Position numbers and translations under genes: made by a program
In this document: positions 42,747 to 55,999 of the stretch, piece by piece
Layout of the letters: each line of letters starts with the position of its first letter
Position numbering within the stretch: position 1 is the stretch's first letter
The notes under the pieces: generated by a model
Databases searched by the model: none
What the model saw: only the letters and a program-made list of their open reading frames with translations
Told to the model about the DNA's origin: nothing
Origin: Haematococcus lacustris
Taxonomy: Eukaryota > Chlorophyta > Chlorophyceae > Chlamydomonadales > Haematococcaceae
DNA: 64,000 nt
Reading direction: 5' to 3'
Assembly (NCBI GenBank): GCA_030144725.1
Contig: JASKMD010000153.1
Location: 44,530 to 108,529, forward strand

Positions 42747-43671
42747 CATCACTCTATCACTCTAGGGCAGTGGTGTGCTTGCACATCACACATCATTCTT
42801 TTCATCACTTCTGGGGTCTGCCTGAGGGCATGCATCCAACCTTGAACGCATCCATTTGTTGGCCCAGGGACTGTGTAGCACTGCACTGCTTGCTGCTGGT
42901 GGCCTTTATGGGGCTGGCAGACATAGTGCACCCTGATACCCTGGAGGGCCACTCATGAGTCATAGCACCAGATTTCATACATTTCTCAGACTTTGGACAT
43001 CCTGATTTGAACAATGCACCCCATTTTTGCCCACGTGCCCAGGCAGCAACTGGTGCTTGGGGCAGCTTGGACAGACAGCTATGTGGGCTTGGAGCTTAGA
43101 AGCGCCAGCTGCAGACATCTGTGATTTACGTGAGCAGTCTAGGGGTTAGCCCGCCTTGGTCCTGACTGCAGTGTGTTGACTGACTCAATGGCAACTGCGG
43201 TATTTAACAATGCTGCTTGCAAGTGCTTTTGCTTGAAGCATATTAGACTGGGAAATGGTGCAGGATGTGCTCTTGCTGGTGCCCAGTATGCTCTGGGAGT
43301 TTTGAGTTTTGGCTTGCGCAGTGTAAGCGTACATCTTGCTCGGTCTCCAAAGTTAGCAGTTTAGCGAGGTGTCCTCAATAAAGCAAGACTCCTGAGGCAT
43401 GTCACTGAGGCATCTGGTCAGCTCCTTCATAAACTCATAACAGGTCTGGTTATGTACTCATCATCATGAAGTAGCACATGCCATACCAACGCGAAAGCAA
43501 GGCCTTCATATCCCCACACGTATCTCAGGCGTCTCATGCCAGCTTTGAAAGTCCAGCACCGCAAGGAATCAGTGCTGCATTGTGTGCCGCACCCTTTTGT
43601 TGACATGCATTGTGCGCCGCACCCTACAGCGCCGCAGGAATACCCCTGTCGGCGTTCGCTGGTATCGGTGC
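42747..43671. other. Intergenic between convergent genes
   Basis: It holds the 3' UTRs of the PAP2 gene and of IFT88. A TGTAA polyadenylation-like motif at about 43321 fits the plus-strand gene. No exon is seen. Confidence 0.4.
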
Positions 43672-46600
43672 TTACTGCGGCAGCAGGTCGTCGCCCAGCT
43701 CCTCATTCCCCCAGTCGTCATGTCCCGCGTCCTCTTTAGCCACCACCTTCTTGCCTCTTGTGACTGGCACGTTCAACCCGGGACTGAGCTCGCCCTCTGT
43801 GAACCCTCCATTGGCTGCTGCGGGCTGCGGGGGCGTTGCCGCAGCTGCCATCGCTGCATGCTGCGCCACCGTCATCGCAGATGCCTCCGCGGCCATGGCG
43901 CGTTCCGCTTTCCGCAGCTCGGTCATGTAGCGCTGCGCGTCGTCGCGGCGACCCAGCTCCGTGCACAGATGCACCAGGTAGCGGAGGCACTCCGCGTTGG
44001 TGGGGTGTGTGGTGTTGATCTCCTTGTACTTCGCCAAGGCCTGCAAAGGGATGAAGGAGTTGCCGCAGCACGTGGGAGGGGAGCCAAGGCTGGACAGGGC
44101 GTGGCTATCTTGGCATGCACTTAGCAGTCATAGTTGTGTCCTAGTAGTCTGTTATAGTTCCGATCTGTCCTACTTCTGATGCTAAGGAGCTTTTAGGAAA
44201 CTGCTGGGTAGAGCAAGCGGGCGAGAGCTATGGGCATGAAATTGATTGTGGTGGACGGCAGGTGCGTGGGTGGGTGGGTGGGTGGGTGGGTGGGTGGGTG
44301 GGTGGGTGGGTGGGTGGGTGGGTGGGTGGGTGGGTGGGTGGGTGGGTGGGTGGGTGGGTGGGTGGGTGGGTGGGTGGGCATGGCAGGCACCTGGGGATAG
44401 GCGCCTATGCGTCTGTAGCAGGACGCCACCATGAGCGCCCACTTCACTTCCTGTGGCTGGATCTTGGAGGCAAGGTCGAAGAAGGGCATGGCCTTCTCAT
44501 ACACCTCATTCTTCACATGGTACGCGCCCAGCCAGCTGATGACGTCCATGTTTACAGGGAACACACGGGCAGACTCCTGCAGGCAGGCCGGAGGTGAGGG
44601 TAGGGGATAAGAAAGTGGTGGGGCAGGCGGTGGTGGGAGGTGACAAAGCAGAGTTTGTGCTGCGGGTTGTAGGCTGGTCAGGGAGCAGGGCTGCTGCCAG
44701 GAACAACAGCAGCGCTCCATCCAGCGTGTGGGGTCCTCCACCATGCGAGACAGCATCTGTGTGCAGCGCCTTGACCTGCGCACCGCACCTGGTAGAAATG
44801 CAAGGCTCGCAGCTCGTCGTCGGCGCGAGCGTGGATTGCGCCCAGGCGGGCCAGCACGCCCGGGTCGTTCGGCACCAAGCTGCTCAGCATCTCCAGCCAC
44901 TTGACGGACTGCGGCTCACAGCACACGCGCACATCGGGTGCGGCAGCGAGCAATCCAACGCCTGAAAAATGCTGCTGCGGTTCCCTGTGCGTGCTGACTA
45001 GTGATCAGCACCGGCTGGGATACAGCAGTACTGCCTGTTTGCGGAGTTTGCGTGTTGCGCGCAGTAGAACCGAACCCTTGCGCTGTAGCAACGGAAGGAG
45101 GAGCTGAGCTCCGACGACTGGCAGCCCGCAGTGTTGACTTACCTGCTTGAAGTCGCCCATGATGTCGTAGCACTGCGAGATCTGCCACAACACGTCGTTG
45201 TTGTCTGGGAGCATGGCGTGCAGCTTGCGGAACACTGCCAGAGCCACCTGCGGCTCGCCCAGGCGCTGGTGCACCAGGCCCAGGTTGTACAGAGCCTCCA
45301 CGCAGTACGGCTCGATGCCGGCCGCCTCCCGGAACAAGTCGCGACCGCCCTCTAGGTCGCCTTTCTCTACCAACACGCAGCCCTGACGGCCAAGGCAGCG
45401 ATAAACAGGTCAGCGAGGTGATCGACAGGGCCCGGCCCGGCAGGCTGTTACAGATGAAGGCTGATGGCAGGATGGGCACGCACCGCCTGCCCGCCTTGGT
45501 GCGCTACATCGCGGAGTATACCGCCCGACTGGGATTCACGCTGGGTTGTTCTGCTTTCGCAACCACAGGCCAAACATGCGCACCCACAGACCTTGTTGAC
45601 AAAGGCGCGGGCGTTGTACCGGTCACTCTTAAGAGCCAGGTCTGCGTACTTGTCGGCTGCATCCGCCTCCGCCTCCAGCAGGTACAGAAAGGCAAGGTTG
45701 GTGGCGGCGCGTGCCTTCATGCGAGGCTCCTTCTTCTCAAACTCCTGCAAGCCACCAAGCACCACGAGTGAAGGCATCGCAGCACCCGGTGCTAGCAAGA
45801 CTAAGCTTACACAGTAGGTGGCGTCTAGAGCAGCCAAGTGGTGCAGCAGGTTGTTGCCGGTAAGGTTTTGCACGCAAGGCTCTGTAGGCAAGCATGGTGC
45901 CCGAACTAGCCACTTAACACGGCGCAATGACAGCTTATTTACAGCAGAAGGATGCTTCATAGCAAGGCTGACAGGCAGATGCCATGATTTGATGATGAGA
46001 AGGACAGGGATGCTTTGGCTCCCAGGTGGGCTTCCAAGCGCTCTAACCCTCGACCAGCCAGGAGGTTATAGGTTTGGATCCAGCACCAATTCATGAGTAG
46101 TTCAGAAGCCCAGGCAATGCAGAGCGGGTGACTAAAACCAGCCTTTGCCAAGACATTTGTTTCAGTGCGCACAATACGGGCTGGGGCAGAGTGGGCAGGG
46201 GGGAAAGGGGCAGGGGCAGAGTGGGCAGGGGGGAAAGGGGCAGGGGCAGAGTGGGCAGGGGGGAAAGGGGCAGGGGCAGAGTGGGCAGGGGGAGAGGGGG
46301 AGACGGTAAGAGAAGTGCCCTGGCCCACTGCTGGCTGACTCTCCAGGCATCCTGGCTGCTCCTGCTCCCTCTGCCGCGCATGCGCTACTTGCCTTGAACA
46401 CCTCTATTGCTGCCTCAAAGTCCTTGTTGGCCAAGAACTTGGACGCCTTGGCCAGCTCCACCTCGTTTGCCAGGCGGGCCGCCCCTGCCCCTGCAGCCCG
46501 AAGCTGCTCCGCACACCTGCAGCAGCCGGGTCACTCAACAGCGTGTTCAATAAAACTCCCTCTGCCATGGCAGCCAAGATCAGGGTGAGGCAGGTGAGGA

Positions 46601-49489
46601 GGTGGAGGTGAGGAGGGTGAGGCAGGCGAGGAGGTGGAGGTGAGGAGGGGGTGGCAGGCGAGGAGGTGGAGGTGGGCGGGTGAAGGTGTGTGGCTCCCAG
46701 CTGGCTGCACCCAGGGCCTGCCCGAGGCTTACCCAGCTCACCAGCACAACAGCCTGCTGCTGCAACGTCAGCTGCTGCTGCTCTGGGTTGTAGCAGGGAG
46801 GCTGTGGCTATGTAGCTACACAGGTGCATATAGGTATGAACAGCAAGATAGGAGACAGGAACTGGTAGGCAGGAGCTGGGTAAGAGAGGGTACTTACCCA
46901 GATGGGAGTGTGATGGGACTAGGACCCAGGTGAAGCTGCACCCTGCCCCTTCTGCTACGCCTGTCCATGCCCTCGAGCGAGTCACCCCTGAGTGTCAGCT
47001 GTTTGCCCTTGGCTTTCCTAGCCCCTTCCCAGGCCTGCCCACAGAAGGCAGGTGGGAGTGTGGTGCGACAGGAGGGAGGTGATCCAGCCCCTGCCCCCTC
47101 TGCGCCTGGTTGAGCTGCGGACGGCTGCTGTGCTGTGGGCAGAAGGCAGGCGGTAGTGGCGGCAGTGGCAGTGGCGGTGAGGCGGGTGTGGCGTCCAGGT
47201 CTCACCAGTCAAAGCCTGCCTGGAAGCCTCCCTGGCGGTCAATCTTCTCGCTGATGAGTTGGGCTGACGACACGATGCCGCGTGTGATGTGGTTCAGACG
47301 CTTGCGCAGCTCCTCTTTCAGGCCGTCGTCTTGCACCACCTGGCCATGCCCAGCAAGAGCAGCAGCAGGCAACGCAGCACTGAGGCCTGAGCCAGCGGCA
47401 CCACTGTACCACATGGCTGCTGCATGCTAACCACTACCCACAGGAGCTCCTGCACAGGTAGCAGAGCATCAACTTCAGGAGGGCTGGCGACCTTACCAGC
47501 TGCTGCTGCTAACCCTAACCCCCTAACCCTAACCCTAACCCTTACCAGCTGCTGCACACGTGGCTAGTGTGTGAGGCCGCAGAGCCCCAACCACAGCTCC
47601 GGCAGTAGGCTGGGCCGTTCAGTCAGGCAACAACCTGTGCTGCCCTTCTGTGCCCTTCCAGCAGTGCAGGTGTGCAGCACAAGGCATGGGCTACAGCGCC
47701 TGGGCTGCAATGGGCAGCACACAAACAGCTGAGGCCCTGGACCCACCCTGGACTACTTGGGCAGCACACACACCGCTGAGGCAGTCAGGCATGGGGCTGG
47801 ACTGCCTGGACCCCACCCATGGCCTGATTCTGGGTGGGCATGGGGTCCTCTTGCCATTGCAAACACATCTACAGCAATGCCTGCTGCTGCTGGTTCCGCT
47901 GGAGTGGACTGAGGTGATCATGATTGTCGGCACATGGCGCCCGCTGAGCTGTTGCAGTCTGAGGGCCATAGAGCGTGGAGCACAGGGTGGTGCGCTGTGT
48001 GAGGCTGGTCCCCCTTCCACCCTGCTCAGTGGTGCTGGAGCTGTGCTAGACTGCTGATTGTGTTGGACAGGCTAACGTTCAGAGTTTGTTCTTAAGCATC
48101 TTCATCCAGACAAGCAGGGGTGAATGAGTAAGAGGGGATGTGGAGTGCCTGCTGGAGGCAATGGCAGTGGTGATGGTCACGGTGATGGTGATGGAGGCCT
48201 GGTACCGCTATGCTGTATTGTGTAAGGCTAGCCACCTGCTGCATGTCATCCTCCTCGTTGGCCATGAGCCCACTCATCTCCTCCTCGTCCTCCTCATCCT
48301 CCTCGTAGCTGCGCACTGACAGCAGGCGCACGTATGCGTCCTTCATGCCCTCACGGTCGCCAAGCGCATACGCACACACCACCAGATTGTACCCAGTCTG
48401 TGGCAACAGCAGCAGCAGCAGGGGCGGCAGGGGCAAGGGGTGGGCAGCAAGGTCGGCAGCGGCCTAGTGGCAGCCGAGGGGCAGGGAGAAGCGGTTGGTA
48501 GGGGCGGCAATAGCATGTGAGGGAGAGGCAGCTGGAATGGGTGGCAGCAGGGGCAGGGAGAAAGAAGCTGGAAGGGAGAGCAGCTGGGGCGGCACTAGCA
48601 GCAGCAGCGAGCGCTAGCATGTGAACCTTGCTTCCATGTGCATTTGGTGGATGGGGGTGCTTGTGGTTAGGGTGGTAGGCGCAGTGGGAGAACGGGGTTG
48701 GTGGCTGATTGAAGGGTTGGTTAGGAAGCAACGGCATGCGACAGCCACAGCACCTGGTGGTCTGGTGAGTGGTCCATGACCTGGGTGAAGGACTGCAGCG
48801 CATCCTGGTATTGGCCCAGCCGCACGAAGGCCAGGCCAATGTTGCGCATGATCTTGAACCGCACCTGCAACCAAGGCAAGCAGCGGGCAGCCCTGCGGCA
48901 CTACCCACTGCTGGCTCCCCTGAAGGTTCCTGGCTGCCCTGGCCTGGTTTGGTGAGGGCGCCAGGAGGGCAACAGCTACATGCCAGGAGGGTTGGTGACA
49001 CCCCAATGCACCCAGCAGCACAAGACCAACATGAACTTGCACAGCAGCAGCAGGGGCAGACATGACACCCTTCAGATGTGCACACCCAGCAGCACAAGGC
49101 TGAGCCATGCATGTGTGTTGCATGGGGTGGGCAGTGCATGTGTGTTGCATGGGGTGGGCAGTGCATGTGTGTTGCATGGGGTGGGCAGTGCATGTGTGTT
49201 GCATGGGGTGGGCAGAGCATGTGCAGGGAGCTGAGGCTTGCAGGTCTCCCATGGCCCCCCGCACCTCCTTGCTGGTGGCAGGGATCTGATCCAGGGCCAT
49301 GCGGTACATCTTGATGGCATTGGTGTACTTTTTCTGCTCAAAGTAGATGTTGCCCATGTTGATGCGCAGCCGGCCACCGCTGCTGTAGCCCTTGTTTCGC
49401 ACCATCTCTGCGGCAGGCACCACACGCTGCCGCCTGACCGGGTGGCGTGTGCATTGCATTAGGGCGATGGCACAGGCGGCTGCAGCCAT

Positions 49490-49520
<31 letters not shown>

Positions 49521-52500
49521 GCCCATGCCACCTGTGTTCACCCAGCTCAGCTCAGCACCCTCTGCACTGCGTCACACCTAGACCTTGACGGTGCGCATAC
49601 GGGTATCAAAAGACTCGGCACCCTCTGCACTGGCAGGGGATACCTTGACACCTTGCATGTGCAGCCAAAAGGAAGGAGAGCGGGGTAACCAAAAGCTAGG
49701 AGAGCATGGACTCTGCCTTAGGAGGCAGCAGGGGGGAGGACTGGACTGCCGTGGCCACCCCTCCGGCTCAAGCACTGGGCTGGGATGGCCTGGCTTAGGG
49801 TGCGTGCGCGAGTGTGTGCAGGGGTCACCAGGCCAGGGCGGGTGATACGGGCCATGGGGGGTGATACGCGCCAGGGCTGGGCTGGGCTGGGCAGAGCTGC
49901 GGCGGGGTAGGGTTCACCAAGACCAAGGCCAGGGCTGGGCCCCCCAAAGGCTGGGCTGGGCAGGGCTGTGTTGGCATAGCAGGCTGATGCAGGGAGCCCT
50001 ACACAGCCTCCCTCACACAGGCATCTAGGCAGGCCTTCCACGGCACTAGGCCACTAGACGGGGCTGGGTAGCTATGGCAGGCTGATGCTGTGAGAGGCTG
50101 CCTAGCCGCACCCCATACAGCCTCACCCCACCTCCCTCCCCATCCCTACCTCCCTCCCCATCCCCATCCCCATCACCTCCCTCCCCATCCCCATCCCTCC
50201 CCATCCCTACCCAGGCAGACTAAGGGAGACAGGCAGGGAGCTGGTTACACAGGTTGAGCTGGGCAGGGCTGTGTGGCCATGGCAGGCTGTTGCAGGCAGC
50301 CCCACACAGCCTCCTTCCACCTAGTCAAGGCGTAAGAGGCTGTAAGGGGCTCAAGGGGGTGCCGGCCTTTTCCTGGCCGGGCTGGGCCAGGCCGGGTAGG
50401 CAAGGCTGTGCCCAGTGCGGGTCAGGTCCAGGCCTGATAGCCCAGGGTGGTGCTTGCTACAGTCTGCTGGCTGCAGCCAATCATTGCAGGCCTGCCTGCG
50501 TCCTTCCCCCTGGCCCCCTCCCCCTGGCCCCCTCCCTCTGCCCGCCGTGGGTGCCTAGCCTGCCTGCAGGGGTGGCCCAGTCAGGGGTTGGCTTGGGGCG
50601 GATGGTAGGCACATGCTGAAAGACAGGCAGATGCTGAAAGCGGCCAGGAGGCAGTGCCCTGCAGGCTGGGTGGTCATGGTGGACGACTTCCGCACCCGCC
50701 AGGTCAGCTCACTCACAGTGTACTGACCACCTCCCCCTGCCCGCCTCCCCCTGCCCGCCTTCCCCTGCCCACCTCCCCCTGCCCACCCCCCCTTGCCCGC
50801 GGTGTGTGCCCTGCCCTCCTCTCACGGGTATAAAGGTCCAGCGCCTCCTTGAAGTTGGTGTTGGCCTGGTACATACAGGCCAGGTTGAGGTCGCAGGCAA
50901 AGGTGAGGTCCACGTTGATGGCGTCCCCCATGCTGTTCATGTCGCGGTACTTGCACAGCGCCCGCTCCCGCTTCTTGGCCTCAATGGCCTTGTCCAGGGC
51001 TGCGACCAGGGCACCAGCAGCAGCCCTTGCTGGGCAGTGTGAGGGGCACAGCCGGCGAGGCAGCAGTGGGTTCAGCGCAGGCAGGGAAGGCACAGCGGTG
51101 GGCAGGTGGCCCTGGCTGCTATGCCTCTCAGTTGACCTAGGTGAAGGGGTGGGCAGGTGGCCCTGGCTGCTTGCCATGTCGGGCCAGTCAAGTGATCTGC
51201 AGGTGATCTGCTCATGGACTCCACACAGCGCTTGTGGACGCTGTGTGCAGCGGAGGGCCGCCACGCGGCTAGGGCTGTGTGGGTCCCTGATGGGCTGTGC
51301 CAGGCTTCTGCCTGCCCAGGGTGTGTGTGAGGTGCAGGGTGTCAGGGCGGTGCTGCTGCCCCCCACAGGGCTTGATCACGTGGCAGGGCTGAGGGGCGCA
51401 CCAGTGGGCGCGTCCCCCTTGTTCAGCGTGGCCGCACTCAGCTCCAGCAGCTCGTGCACCTTCCTCTCCAGCTCCTTGGCCTGCTCACCACCACCACAAG
51501 GGGCCGCATGCAGCAAGGAGTCAGCCCACCACACCGCACACACACACACACACACAGCCCATCACCACCCACCACTATCGCACACATGGTACACATGGTA
51601 CCAAGAGTGTAACAAGGGTGTGACAAGGGTGTGATGAGGGTGCGATGAAATACTGATAAGGTCGTAGTGAAGGTGTGATGAGGGTGTGATGAGGGTGTGA
51701 TATGAGAGTGACTGCTGGCCAGTGAGAAGCCGATGTACATGCAGTGTAAGGAGAGCCCAGCACTAGCAAAGGCCCTGGCAGCGCATGGGACACTGGCAGA
51801 CCCACTGACACATGGCACACCGTATGGCACACTGACAGCCCCACCACTCCCCCTGTGCCCTTGGCCCAGCTCTTCTCCCTAAGAGGCCGGCCACAGCTGT
51901 GTGAGGGGTTGTTGCGAGTGGCTCTAACACTGCAGACCCGCCCACCAGGAGACGCAGTGTGGTGATGGCTGTGGTGATGAGGTGAGACAGTGATGATGGC
52001 AGGACCATTGGTGTGGATGGGGGGGGCAACGATGGTGGTGATGGTGGAGATAACGGTGATGAGGGTGGCGGTGGAGGGGGTGGCGGTGTGGATGGTGATG
52101 GTCACAGTGGGTGTGGAGAGGATGGCAGCAATGGTGATGCTGAGCATGCATATAGGGTCCTCACCTGCTCCTCCAGGCTGGAGTCTGCCTTCTGCAGCAG
52201 CTGGGCCTTGGCGCCAGCGCCTGTTGAGGCTCGGGTCTGTGACCATGGCAGCAGCACTGGCCCTGCTGGAGCGACCTGGCAGACTAACTGACCAACTGAC
52301 TGACTAACCAACTGCCCCCTAACCTAAGCCAAGCCAAACGGTTCACGGGTTCCACAGATCAGGATGTCAGGGTGAAGCAGCAGACGGTCTAGGTTGTGTT
52401 GCCACATGCTACATAGACTGTGCACTGGAGGGCACGCTCGGTAAAAATATGATCCCATACAACGTGCATGGATGGAGGGGTGGCTGTCTAGCACATCCCA

Positions 52501-53422
52501 CCAAGTGCCCTGGCAAACAAACCGCGCTTGGACCATGCACAGGCAGTGCTGAGCCTCCTAGGCAGGCATGGCTGCTGCTGCTAGTAGGCAGGGAAAGGCC
52601 CAGATCTGGCTCCTTACTGTCTTGTTTGCAGCCACCATGCGGTGCTGGCCGCAATGGGCAAGGCATCCTCCAGACAGATCCACCACCCAGGGCCTCATAT
52701 CAGCAGCGCTCAGCAGTGTGTGATGTGCTGTGCTGTGCTGTGTCGTGGATGAATGGCGTACCTGGCTCAGAGGGTCAAACTTCTTGTTGGGCACTGAGGT
52801 GAACCCAGCTCCTCTGTTTGACGTCATGGGCCGAGCGGGCTGCGCCACAAGCACAGGAGTAGATGCAGGCCTTTCCCTGCTGCCATGCCTTCAGGTCTGC
52901 CATGTGGCATCACCACAGCAGGAGCACCTAGGCATCATGCTGGGGAGGCATGCTGGAGCTGAGACAGGATTACTCACGTCATAGCCAGCCCCCATGGCTG
53001 TCCCCATCCTTGCGGCTGTGCCTGGTGCAACGTAGGACTTGCCCATGGATGTCCCAGGCGGGAGCATGGCTGCAATGCACGTGCATACACACTTGACAAC
53101 AGGGCGGGTACAGCGAGGTTTGCTGGAGGGCAGAGGCAAGCATAGAGGCACCTGTCCCCGGTGGCTGGTTGCTGACATCCAGACCCAAAGGTTGAAACAC
53201 TCCACCGCTTCGAGACTGCAGACAGCGAATAGCACAGCACCTCAGAAACAAGCTGCCCTGCTACTGGCTAGTGCCTGCTGCACCACCTGCTGCTGCTGCT
53301 GCTGTTGTTGCCGCTTCTATCATGCATGAACTCACGGATGGACCATCCTCGTAGCCTCCATATAGGTCCTCGTCCCTGGCAGCCTCGGCCTGAAGACCAA
53401 ACCCCGGGCCCGTACGGGACAT
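43672..53422 (-). CDS. IFT88: Intraflagellar transport protein IFT88 (TPR protein)
   Basis: Seventeen exons join in phase: 53422-53336, 53215-53152, 53069-52978, 52839-52762, 52236-52165, 51480-51402, 51029-50826, 49407-49265, 48864-48754, 48397-48236, 47339-47206, 46516-46393, 45744-45592, 45382-45143, 44908-44789, 44576-44391 and 44040-43672. They give 805 aa, close to Chlamydomonas IFT88 (about 780). The N-terminus is acidic/Gly-rich (DEDLYGGYEDGP), followed by PMTSNRGAGF and then tetratricopeptide repeats (RLRINMGNIYFEQKKYTNAI, EALYNLGLVHQRLGEPQVAL, DVISWLGAYHVKNEVYEKAM). The end is KEDAGHDDWGNEELGDD. IFT88 is a core IFT-B subunit needed to build cilia. The intron after 46393 starts GC, not GT (AAG then GCAAGT). 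Several introns hold minisatellites. Confidence 0.93.
44265..44380. repeat. (GGGT)n array in the last IFT88 intron
   Basis: About 28 perfect GGGT units. The reverse strand reads poly-THPP in one frame, which is an artefact. Confidence 0.95.
46192..46295. repeat. 31-bp minisatellite in IFT88 intron 12
   Basis: Four copies of a unit beginning GGGGCAGAGTGGGCAGGGGG. Confidence 0.95.
47505..47545. repeat. Interstitial telomere-type repeat in IFT88 intron
   Basis: CTAACCCTAACC, CCCTAACCCTAACCCTAACC: about six CCCTAA units in an intron between exons 47339 and 48236. TTAGGG is the telomere type of some Chlamydomonadales, whereas Chlamydomonas has TTTTAGGG. Confidence 0.85.
49113..49215. repeat. 25-bp minisatellite in IFT88 intron 8
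   Basis: Four copies of GCATGTGTGTTGCATGGGGT plus GGGCA. Confidence 0.95.
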
Positions 53423-55140
53423 CGGACCCCCGTCCCCAACTCACTCCGCTAACAAACTCTTCACGCTTGTTCGCGGCACCCGCGGCTTCAAGCAGGGGCC
53501 CGCAAGTTCGACATTTCTATTGACATTTCATGTTAACTTAGCTCAATTGCATTATCTATTGCTAGAAGTTAGCGCGCCGTGGTTGCATAAAGGGTGGGGA
53601 CATGTAAGCCTGAAATCAAATGTGGGCGGTTTTGCTGGTTGGCCTCCCCGCGGCTCTAGCTCGTCAGAGATCATTAAATTGCTCTGCAATGTTCCCACCA
53701 TGACTGGGGGCTCATTCACAAGCGCTAATGTTGTAAAGGGTTGCAGAAATCATCTTCAATGCTTTCCCCTCGCTGTCAGCTGCTGGGCCCGGGCCTCAGA
53801 TCGAGCTGTGCTGGCTGCATACCAAATAACGCGACGTTACAACACCGCTGACAGCACCTGTGTCACAATGCCCACACATCGCATCGCCGGGCATGGCCTA
53901 CCCAGCAGAGCACGGCTACAACCTTGTGCTACAACCTTGTGTTACAACCATCCACTTTTGCTTCCCCTGGCATCCAGCCCACAAGCAACCACCAGCCACT
54001 TGGCCTCTGATCTGACCTGATGTGATGCAATGTGTGGTAGGCCCTGTGCGACAGGCGGCAACAACCTCAACCGCCACCCTCCCTGCCCCTCCACCATCAC
54101 ACGGCACCAGCCCTGTGCACACGCCTGTGCCTATCATCCTCTCTTTCACTTCTTCCCTTTCCCTCGTAATCCTGAACCCTGAGTGCATGCCAGCTACCTA
54201 GCCAACTCCTTCAATGGCCTTCAAAGCCCCCCCCTTTCCCCTTGGATGCCACCATTGCCTCCATCTGTGCCATGCAAGGCAGCTGGGTCTTGCACCAAGG
54301 GCTGGGCTGAGGGTGTTGGAGGGTGCACTGAAGAGCGCAGTGAGGTAGAGGAAAGAAAGAAAGAAAGACTACGCCCTCGCCATCCGGCGTGCATTTAGGG
54401 AGGAGACTAGTCTCGGGGCATGCCCTTGCTACCCTCCCACCAGAGTGAGGTAGAGGAGCCTGGCAGACCCCTAAAATTCGCCCCTCACGCTCCTGCCCTT
54501 GTGCTGTAGGTGCCGCGGCTCACCCAGCTGGACAGCCGCGCTGATGACTTTGAAGCTGGGAGGGGGAGCTGGGGCAAGGCAGGGTCGGGCGAGTCAGGGG
54601 GCAGGGTCAGGGGCGAGAGCTGGGGGTTAGGCGTGGGTGAGAATGACAGGAGGAGGGAGGGAGGATGGAGTGGAAGGGGTGGTGGTGGGGCACAGAATGG
54701 GGAGCAGCGCAGCAGCAGCGCCACAAGGCAGGTCTAGGCCAGGGTGTGGGCCGCAGCTGGCTGCACTGCTGGCTGTACTGCCGGCGGTACTGCCGGCTGT
54801 ACTGCTGTACTGCTGGCTATAGCTGCGGCTTGTGACCAGAGGTGGTTTAATGGCCAGGGGTCTCAAGGCAAGACAGGGCTTCACCCGCTGCATGTCCCCA
54901 GTCCTCCTCATCCCAAGGAGCCTTCTCAGAATGGCCTTGGTGGCGAGGGGGTGGTGGCGGGCCCAGTGCGGGGAGGGAGGGGTCAGGCTGGGTTCTTGCG
55001 ACCGTGTCTGGAACGCGTGGCCAAGACCTCATGCTCACAAGGTGAGCAACTGTGACCTGGTGTGTGACGTGGACAGTGAAAAGGTGTGACACCTGGGGTG
55101 TGACCTGGGGTGGCAGCCAGCTGTTGCCTTGCATGATTTT
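53423..55140. other. Upstream of IFT88, no gene supported
   Basis: A GT-AG-like boundary before VPRLTQLDSRADDFEAGR (54510, +) may be an exon but has no family match or partners. At 54345-54445 a block beginning with GAAAGAAAGAAAG and containing GGCATGCCCTTGCTACCCT is repeated with about four-fifths identity at 58770-58865. Confidence 0.35.
54345..54445 (+). repeat. Dispersed repeat pair, copy 1
   Basis: It shares (GAAA)n, CGCCCTCGCCATC, and GGCATGCCCTTGCTACCCTC with 58770-58865 in the same orientation. No coding content is seen. Confidence 0.5.
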
Positions 55141-55922
55141 TCACCTTATTAGACAGATAAAAGTAAGAGAAGCAGTCAAGACGTCAAACACCATGTTCCA
55201 GTAAGGGGAGTCAGGGGCAGCGGAGGGGAGGGTGGGAGCTGATGGGACAACCCTCGCCAGAGCAGGAGGTGGGGGCAGGTGAGTGGCAGCTGTGCCTGGC
55301 TCACCAGCGGTGACGCAAGGTGTTTGCACACAAGGCAAGGCGAGGGACGAGGGAGGGGAGGAAGGGGAGGGGGGAGGCAGGGAAGGGGGGCAAAGGGAGG
55401 AGGAGGGGCTGACACAGGCCAAGGGGGAGGGGCGGGGGGAGGAGGGGGGCACGTCTGCCAGGGCTTTGGCCACGGCCCGGGAAGCTGCCATAAAGGTGGT
55501 GGCACGGGCTGCTGAGCGTCTGGCAGAGGCCAAGAGGCCAGCTGGAGCAGCAGCAGCGGGAGGGGCAGCAGCAGGAGGGGCAGCAGCAGCAGCCGCAGGA
55601 CTCTGCATTACATCCAGGTTGACCTTCAGGATGCCATCAACTGGGCCAACAGCAGCAGCAGCAGCAGCCACGGCTGCCAAGCGTCCATCAGCTGCTGCTG
55701 GTGGTGTATGTGACCCCTGGCAGTGGAGGGCGGCCAGGGCAGCCAGCTGCTGATGCAGGGCTTGGCTACCAGTGTCTCCACACCCCAGCGATAGCACAAA
55801 CCCTGGGGGGCTCAAGGTAGGCTGGCTGCTGCTCAGGGCCCTGCTGCTGCTGCTGCTGCCGCTGCTGCCACTGCTGCCGCTGCTGCCGCTGCTGCCGCTG
55901 CTGCCGCTGCTGCCGCTGCTGC

Positions 55923-55999
<77 letters not shown>

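Noticed and set aside
44193..44900. Minus-strand protein with a THPP repeat
   Set aside because: It reads through a GGGT array in an IFT88 intron. The true exons on either side use consensus splice sites.
45750..45960. Possible extra IFT88 exon encoding LTGNNLLHHLAALDATYC
   Set aside because: Adding it breaks the continuous match between AIEVFK and EFEKKEPRMK, which already join in phase.
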